Part shown: piece by piece, positions 43,841 through 48,235 of the stretch
Layout of the letters: each line of letters starts with the position of its first letter
How positions within the stretch are numbered: the first letter of the stretch is position 1
Assembly (NCBI GenBank): GCA_016934335.1
Contig: JAFGTC010000297.1
Span: 1-48,235 of the forward strand
Length of the DNA: 48,235 bases
Direction: 5' to 3'
Origin: Candidatus Omnitrophota bacterium
GTDB taxonomy: Bacteria; Hinthialibacterota; Hinthialibacteria; Hinthialibacterales; Hinthialibacteraceae
Made by a program: the position numbers and the translations under genes
The notes under the pieces: generated by a model
The model's database searches: none
The model's input: only the letters and a program-made list of their open reading frames with translations
Told to the model about the DNA's origin: nothing

Positions 43841-45496
43841 TCAGTTCCCTGCCCAATGAAGAATTTGCTTGTCCTCCAGCAGGCGAGTTTGCAGTTTATG
43901 GTAATCGACGTCCTGCACCGCAACGCCGTCGTCAATGGCGATGGATGCGGCCGTCGCCGCCGACTGCCCCAACACCATAAACACTGGCTCCATGCGAATC
44001 GATCCGAAGGCGATGTGCGAAGCGGAGACGCACACGGGGACGAGAAGATTCTCGCATTCTTCTTTTTTCGGGCGAATCGCCTGGTACGAAATCGGATAGG
44101 GCTTCGAAACTCCGACTTCGACGTTTCCTTCGTTGCGCACGATGCCGAAAGCCGCAAAACGCTGGCAGTTGTGAGAATCCATTCCGTACGCCGCGAGCCC
44201 CACTGGATCGGAGGCGATTTTCTCGCCTTCGCAGTGATGCTGAGTCATGACCAGATCCGAGATCATCCGGCGAGCTTCGCGAACATACAGCTGATGCGGC
44301 CAGCCGTCTGTATCCTGAAATTCATCCTTGCAGAGCCCCCATCGATTCACGGATTCGCGCACGTCTTCAGGTACGCGCGGATCGTTGCAAAGAAACCACA
44401 TCATGCCCATTTGATAATCGATATGATCCTGGAAAATGCGTTCGCGGGTTTTGTAATCGCCATTGGGGTAGTCGTAATTCATGCCGATGTTGTCGCTGGA
44501 GAATCCCCCGTAATTATTCGTATCGGTTTTCCGGTTGGGCATAGGGGTGCTGAGATTAATGACGTCGAAAACGCCGGCTTTGATATAACGCAGCAGCAGT
44601 TCATAACGCAGGGCGTTATAATCTTCCGGTTGAGGAAAGGGGATTTTATTCTCGGGAGCGTCCGTCATACAGAGGCGGAAGTTATAGGCCTGAATGCGGT
44701 GATCGCCTTCGCCGTTCTTTCCCGGATCGTCTCCATGTACGCCGGGCAGCAGTCCGCTGGAGGGATCGCCCAGTACGACATAGGGGCTGATGGGGCGATT
44801 GAAGTTATGATTGGCGGCGTTTCGATGCGTCGATCCCCGTTTTGTGCGGTAAAAAAGATTAAACTGAACGCCGTTCAGCGTTTCTCCATAAGTCGCATTG
44901 CTTTCTCTTCCAACATGGAAGGAAACGCCGGCCTTCGCCATCAGGTCGCCTTCATAGGTTGCGTCAATGAACATCATGCCCGAATAGACTTGTCCGCTTT
45001 CCATTTTAATGGACGCAATCCTTCCTTTCTGCTTCACCACGCCGTTCTTGAGATCGAGCCGCTGGTTATACACAATTTCGACGCCGGCGGATGCGGCCAT
45101 TTCTTTCATGACGTTTTCGGCGACGTGCGGTTCGAAGGTCCACATGGAATTATCTTGAGGGCTTTCGCGCCGGCTTTTGTATTCAGATCGCTTCTGATAG
45201 ATCCAGGCGTCGTCCTTGGCGTAGTGATCGGCGATGAGCCGGTAAAATTCGCGCGAGACGCCGCCGATCGCTCCCTTGTTTCCGATATCGGTTGCGCCCA
45301 GTCCGCCCGATGTAAGGCCGCCCACATGCAAGCCCGGTTCGAGAATCACGCAGGTTTTCCCCATTCGCGAAGCCTGGACGGCCGTCGCGACTCCCGCCGA
45401 GGTTCCTCCATAAATCACAATATCATATTCGGTGGACCAGACCATCATCGAAGCCGCGCCGATCCAAAGAAGACTCTGAAAAATGCGAATCATCAT
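43841..45496 (-). CDS. Exported FAD-dependent oxidoreductase (FAD_oxidored type)
   Basis: The 551-residue protein has a short Sec leader (MMIRIFQSLLWIGAASM). A Rossmann FAD site follows: VIYGGTSAGVATAVQASRMG and CVILEPG. The next stretch, HVGGLTSGGLGATDIGNKGAIGG, is typical of the PF12831-type oxidoreductases common in polysaccharide-degrading bacteria. The rest has conserved YEGDLMAKAGVSF and a C-terminal VFMVLGQSAATAASIAI block. Substrates in this family are mostly unknown sugars or sugar derivatives. GGAG lies before the double ATG. It is convergent with the esterase-like gene and divergent from the TPR operon. Confidence 0.92.
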   Translation of the reverse strand: MMIRIFQSLLWIGAASMMVWSTEYDIVIYGGTSAGVATAVQASRMGKTCVILEPGLHVGGLTSGGLGATDIGNKGAIGGVSREFYRLIADHYAKDDAWIYQKRSEYKSRRESPQDNSMWTFEPHVAENVMKEMAASAGVEIVYNQRLDLKNGVVKQKGRIASIKMESGQVYSGMMFIDATYEGDLMAKAGVSFHVGRESNATYGETLNGVQFNLFYRTKRGSTHRNAANHNFNRPISPYVVLGDPSSGLLPGVHGDDPGKNGEGDHRIQAYNFRLCMTDAPENKIPFPQPEDYNALRYELLLRYIKAGVFDVINLSTPMPNRKTDTNNYGGFSSDNIGMNYDYPNGDYKTRERIFQDHIDYQMGMMWFLCNDPRVPEDVRESVNRWGLCKDEFQDTDGWPHQLYVREARRMISDLVMTQHHCEGEKIASDPVGLAAYGMDSHNCQRFAAFGIVRNEGNVEVGVSKPYPISYQAIRPKKEECENLLVPVCVSASHIAFGSIRMEPVFMVLGQSAATAASIAIDDGVAVQDVDYHKLQTRLLEDKQILHWAGN

Positions 45497-45554
45497 TTTG
45501 GAAACTCCTTGAATAATTTGTTTTCCTCAAAACATCCATTTTTCAACTTTTTTG

Positions 45555-45590
45555 TGGAAATTGAATGATGGTATGATACCGTCATTTCCA
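45555..45590. promoter_or_regulatory. Imperfect 36-bp palindrome in the FAD oxidoreductase/TPR spacer
   Basis: Two nested arms surround a central G at 45575: TGGAAAT (45555-45561) with ATTTCCA (45584-45590), and GATGGTAT (45567-45574) with ATACCGTC (45576-45583, one T-G pair). Five bases (TGAAT) bulge on the left. Such a palindrome fits a dimeric regulator operator. It lies 59 bp before the oxidoreductase start and 190 bp before the TPR operon. Confidence 0.5.
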
Positions 45591-45781
45591 AAAGAATGAA
45601 ATTCCTGTTTCTCTGCAATCCATGAAAATGGGATGGGCGGCCGCTATGGATTCACGATGAAAAAAAGTTGTTGTTTGGCCCGGATTGTTATATATAGATA
45701 TATTGTATATTGGTATTGTTTTATAAGATTCGGGGGGATTGGATTGATTTTGTCTTGTGAAGCGCTGGGAAGATCGGGTCT

Positions 45782-46813
45782 ATGATGAATCGATGGAGAT
45801 GGATTGTTTTCTTTTTGCTGTTTCTGTGCATGAGCGGGCAAGGCGCTCCCCAAAAATCCGCTCTCAATATTCCTGTGGATAACTATATAAAATCGTTAGA
45901 GTCGATCCAAAACGATGAGAATACCCCAACGCCGCTGCGGGATCTGGCGGAGAAAGCCGTCAATGCGCTTCGAACCGGGGATTTGACTTCAGCGATGAAT
46001 CATATGGATCGAATCGTCGCCATGGATTCAACATCCGATGCCGCGTTTGAGTCTCGCCTGATTCTCACCGATGCATCGATTTGGTCGACGCGCAGCGCCA
46101 GAACGGCTAAGCGACAGTTTCTTGCGATGCCATACGAGCACAAACAAAAAACAGTCGAGTCGTTCGCCTCGTATTTTTCCGATCTGAAGAAAGAAAAAAA
46201 TCCTTTGGTTCGCCAGGCGGCCGCCGAGTGGTTTTTGACGCTGGGGGAATGGGCGAAGCAGAATCGGCGTCCCGGCGCAGACGCTGTTTATTCGCAGGCC
46301 GCTTCCATGATGCCCGAGCAGTCCCAAGGCCGGATTGAAGCCTATAGGAATGTAATTCGCACTACTCAAAAAGGCGAGGAGCGAGAGGATGTATTGTTCC
46401 AACTGGCGAAAACTCATTTGGACGCCGAACGGTACGCCGATGCGCTGATCACTCTGCGCCGGATTCAATCCGCGGAAAACCTGAAAAAGCGAATGGAGGA
46501 GATCATTGCGGTTTGCCGAAAAAATCCTGATTCGCTGGCGGCGCTGCGTGAATTGAAAACAGAGCAAATGTACTGCCCTCCCGGCGCCATGCGCTGCCAA
46601 TTCGACATCGCCGTCGCCCAAATTTATCTGCGCGAGGAAATGTACGACCAGGCTGAACAGCATCTGCTGGCGGCGGATTCGCAGTATTCTTACGCCGGCG
46701 TCATTAAGGAAGTCAACGAACGATATCAGAAAGAGAGCGACGATCGAGAGAAACTTCGCGAGAAAATATCCGATCGGGTGCGAGATTTAACGTTAGGGAA
46801 AAAAGCGCCATGA
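45782..46813 (+). CDS. Exported TPR-like protein 1 of operon
   Basis: The 343-residue protein has a Sec leader (RWIVFFLLFLCMSGQG). The mature part is helix-rich with TPR-like repeats (LRDLAEKAVNALRTGDLTSAM, FQLAKTHLDAERYADALITL, FDIAVAQIYLREEMYDQAEQHL), suggesting protein-protein scaffolding in the periplasm. No catalytic domain is seen. The ribosome-binding site is weak. Its stop overlaps the next start by 4 bases (ATGA at 46810-46813), so translation is coupled. I do not recognise a named family. Confidence 0.78.
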   Translation: MMNRWRWIVFFLLFLCMSGQGAPQKSALNIPVDNYIKSLESIQNDENTPTPLRDLAEKAVNALRTGDLTSAMNHMDRIVAMDSTSDAAFESRLILTDASIWSTRSARTAKRQFLAMPYEHKQKTVESFASYFSDLKKEKNPLVRQAAAEWFLTLGEWAKQNRRPGADAVYSQAASMMPEQSQGRIEAYRNVIRTTQKGEEREDVLFQLAKTHLDAERYADALITLRRIQSAENLKKRMEEIIAVCRKNPDSLAALRELKTEQMYCPPGAMRCQFDIAVAQIYLREEMYDQAEQHLLAADSQYSYAGVIKEVNERYQKESDDREKLREKISDRVRDLTLGKKAP

Positions 46814-47478
46814 GGCTTCCATTCTTTTTTTGCATCTTCGTAATGATGATAACATTCGGCGAATCGAACGCCGGCGCCGGCGAGCAGGAGACTCGTTTTC
46901 AACACGAACACCGCACGGCGAGAATCCGCTATTTGACCATGCGAAAGCAGGAATATCAGAATATTGTCGATACGAATATCTTCCAATTAGCGGTTCTCTA
47001 TTTGGAGGATCGAGAATATGGAAAGGCTCTGGAAGTTCTTCAGCGCACATCGAAGCATAGCCCGGATGAAAAATCGCGCTGGACGGCGTTGTATGCGATC
47101 GGCGATATCGAATGGGTTGAAAACGGCAATACCGTCAACGCCATCCAGGCATTTGAAAAAGTGCAAGGTGCGTTGAAGCCTCTTTGCGATTCCACACTGA
47201 TTCGACTCTACGAAGAGTTGGGGATGAATTCCGAATCGGCGCAGGCTTCTCTGGCGGCCTTGGATCGATTCGATCATCAGATTCGACGGAAAAAAAGCCG
47301 CTATGAACGCGAGCATGGCCTGGTCGATGTCGCTCGCGCCAAGGCGAACATCTATTCGTCTCAAAAAAAATGGGATGAGGCGCTGCAATGTTATCGCAGC
47401 ATCCAGTCTCTGATAGAAGATAAGAAACTGCTTGCTCAGATCGATCAAGCCATAAAAACCATCTCCCGGGAAAAATAA
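46810..47478 (+). CDS. Exported TPR-like protein 2 of operon
   Basis: The 222-residue protein has a Sec leader (RLPFFFCIFVMMITFGESNA). The mature part has TPR-like helices: FQLAVLYLEDREYGKALEVL and YAIGDIEWVENGNTVNAIQAF, then KKWDEALQCYRSI near the end. It starts inside the stop codon of the gene before it and ends one base before the next. Unknown function; the repeats suggest it binds partner proteins, perhaps the other two products. Confidence 0.75.
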   Translation: MRLPFFFCIFVMMITFGESNAGAGEQETRFQHEHRTARIRYLTMRKQEYQNIVDTNIFQLAVLYLEDREYGKALEVLQRTSKHSPDEKSRWTALYAIGDIEWVENGNTVNAIQAFEKVQGALKPLCDSTLIRLYEELGMNSESAQASLAALDRFDHQIRRKKSRYEREHGLVDVARAKANIYSSQKKWDEALQCYRSIQSLIEDKKLLAQIDQAIKTISREK

Positions 47479-47479
47479 T

Positions 47480-48076
47480 ATGAATGCTCGCCCGCTTATT
47501 TTAAGATCGCTTGGAATCGTTTTCACGCTCGGGCTGATTTTATCCGGCGCGGCGGAGGAGCGCGCCAGCGAACGATCGAAGGCCCTGCTGCAAAAAGTCA
47601 ACGAACAATATCAGCGCGATTTGCAGAAAGCGGAAAGAAAGCATGCCGCAGACGTGATCATGGGCGAACGCTGGGGCGAAATGAACGCCAAGGATGAGAT
47701 CCGCTTTCAATTAGTGCGCGTCTATGTCGAACAGGAGAAATTCGAAGAAGCCCAAAAACTGCTGCAGTCTATCATTGCCCAAAGCCCCGACGTCAAAGCG
47801 AAAATGCGCGCCTGGTGCACGCTGGGCGCCATTGCTGAAATTGGACTGGAGAAGCCGCACGAAGCGTTAAAAGCCTATAGAGAGGCGATTCAAACGCCTG
47901 GCAACCGTTATGTGAACATCACCGGAGGCGCTTATCTGGCGATGGCGGAAATTTATCTGCAGTTGAACGATCGCCGCAGAGCGAAACTGATATTGGAAGA
48001 ATCGTACCGATCGCTGACTTACACCCGCTTCACTCCGGTTCCCATAGCGGACGAACTTCGCGAGCAAGAGCCATGA
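47480..48076 (+). CDS. Exported TPR-like protein 3 of operon
   Basis: The 198-residue protein has a leader (ARPLILRSLGIVFTLGLILSGAA) and a mature part with TPR-like repeats (FQLVRVYVEQEKFEEAQKLL, CTLGAIAEIGLEKPHEALKAY, LAMAEIYLQLNDRRRAKLIL). A stretch near the N-terminus, VNEQYQRDLQKAERK, resembles VNERYQKESDDREKL near the C-terminus of the first operon protein. It ends with a 4-base ATGA overlap with the next gene. Its function is not recognised. Confidence 0.78.
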   Translation: MNARPLILRSLGIVFTLGLILSGAAEERASERSKALLQKVNEQYQRDLQKAERKHAADVIMGERWGEMNAKDEIRFQLVRVYVEQEKFEEAQKLLQSIIAQSPDVKAKMRAWCTLGAIAEIGLEKPHEALKAYREAIQTPGNRYVNITGGAYLAMAEIYLQLNDRRRAKLILEESYRSLTYTRFTPVPIADELREQEP

Positions 48077-48235
48077 AACTGAATCGACGACGCATTCTTC
48101 GTATGGCCGCTGTCTTGGCGAGCGGAGGCGCGCCCGTTTTTGGACAATCCGTCGCTTATGAAAGGCGCGGCCCCTGCGGCAGGCCGCCTGCTCCCAAGCC
48201 CAGCCGCATGAAGGCCGCCGAAACCTATCCTCCCC
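48073..48235 (+). CDS. Start of a Tat-exported protein, cut by window end
   Basis: The 54 visible codons begin with a likely twin-arginine leader (MKLNRRRILRMAAVLASGGA) ending in VFGQS, followed by a Pro-, Arg- and Gly-rich segment. The frame runs off the window, so the product is unknown. The ATG overlaps the stop of the third TPR gene by 4 bases, which places it in the same coupled operon. Confidence 0.75.
   Translation, partial: MKLNRRRILRMAAVLASGGAPVFGQSVAYERRGPCGRPPAPKPSRMKAAETYPP

Noticed and set aside
43751..45568. A 605-codon open frame on the plus strand
   Set aside because: It is antisense to the clear FAD oxidoreductase gene, has no ribosome-binding site and no recognisable domain; the long frame results from codon bias on the other strand.
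1..48235. CRISPR arrays, tRNA or rRNA genes, insertion sequences and prophage
   Set aside because: No regular spacer-repeat pattern, cloverleaf, transposase or phage gene was seen in either strand; small tRNAs could be missed by eye.

Overview
The window reads as a piece of chromosome from a free-living, Gram-negative, sugar-degrading bacterium of mid GC content, probably from an uncultured lineage. The evidence is the many secreted proteins with Tat or Sec leaders, an OmpA-like domain, lipoproteins, DUF1080 proteins, a sulfatase, FG-GAP and propeller proteins, and prepilins unlinked to a pilus operon. This mix is typical of the Planctomycetes/PVC, Hydrogenedentota, Sumerlaeota and Hinthialibacterota-like range. 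That placement is inference; there is no rRNA or other marker here. I saw no tRNA, rRNA, CRISPR array, prophage or insertion sequence.

Layout. 1-9.6 kb: the tail of an unidentified protein, a Tat-exported DUF362 protein, a response regulator-PP2C phosphatase with a STAS protein nearby (partner switching), an ACT-type malic enzyme, an FG-GAP protein, a GntP permease, a 655-bp non-coding stretch with inverted 9-bp repeats, and a PAS histidine kinase with a four-cysteine motif. 9.7-18.8 kb: a membrane SGNH hydrolase-like protein, a GH26-DUF1080 lipoprotein, NagB, a Tat-exported sugar isomerase/epimerase-like protein, a HAD phosphatase, a FucI/AraA-like exported protein, a BNR sialidase-like protein and an LsrG-like monooxygenase.

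18.9-31.2 kb is the carbohydrate core. Four closely spaced minus-strand genes run GH2, GH51 arabinofuranosidase, a YVTN-propeller/di-heme cytochrome, and a propeller/helical-toroid protein. A heparinase II/III-like lyase and a sulfatase follow. 31.2-36.4 kb: two prepilin-like proteins, a cyclic-nucleotide-binding HD-GYP protein, and a pair formed by an ExeA-like ATPase and a tyrosine-kinase-like ATPase whose Walker A lysine is replaced. 36.9-42.1 kb: an FGE-like/TSP3/OmpA fusion, an AI-2E-family permease, a DUF1080 lipoprotein, a small helical protein and a NarL-type regulator. 42.5-48.2 kb: an exported acetyl-xylan-esterase-like hydrolase, an exported FAD oxidoreductase, and a tightly coupled operon of three exported TPR-like proteins and one Tat-exported protein cut by the window end.

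Together the genes suggest outer-membrane or periplasmic attack on complex, probably sulfated or esterified, plant or algal polysaccharides, with cytoplasmic sugar handling and several signalling modules. The most unusual items are the FGE-OmpA fusion with two altered key residues, the heme-propeller genes coupled to glycosidases, the ATPase with the altered Walker A motif, and the coupled TPR operon.
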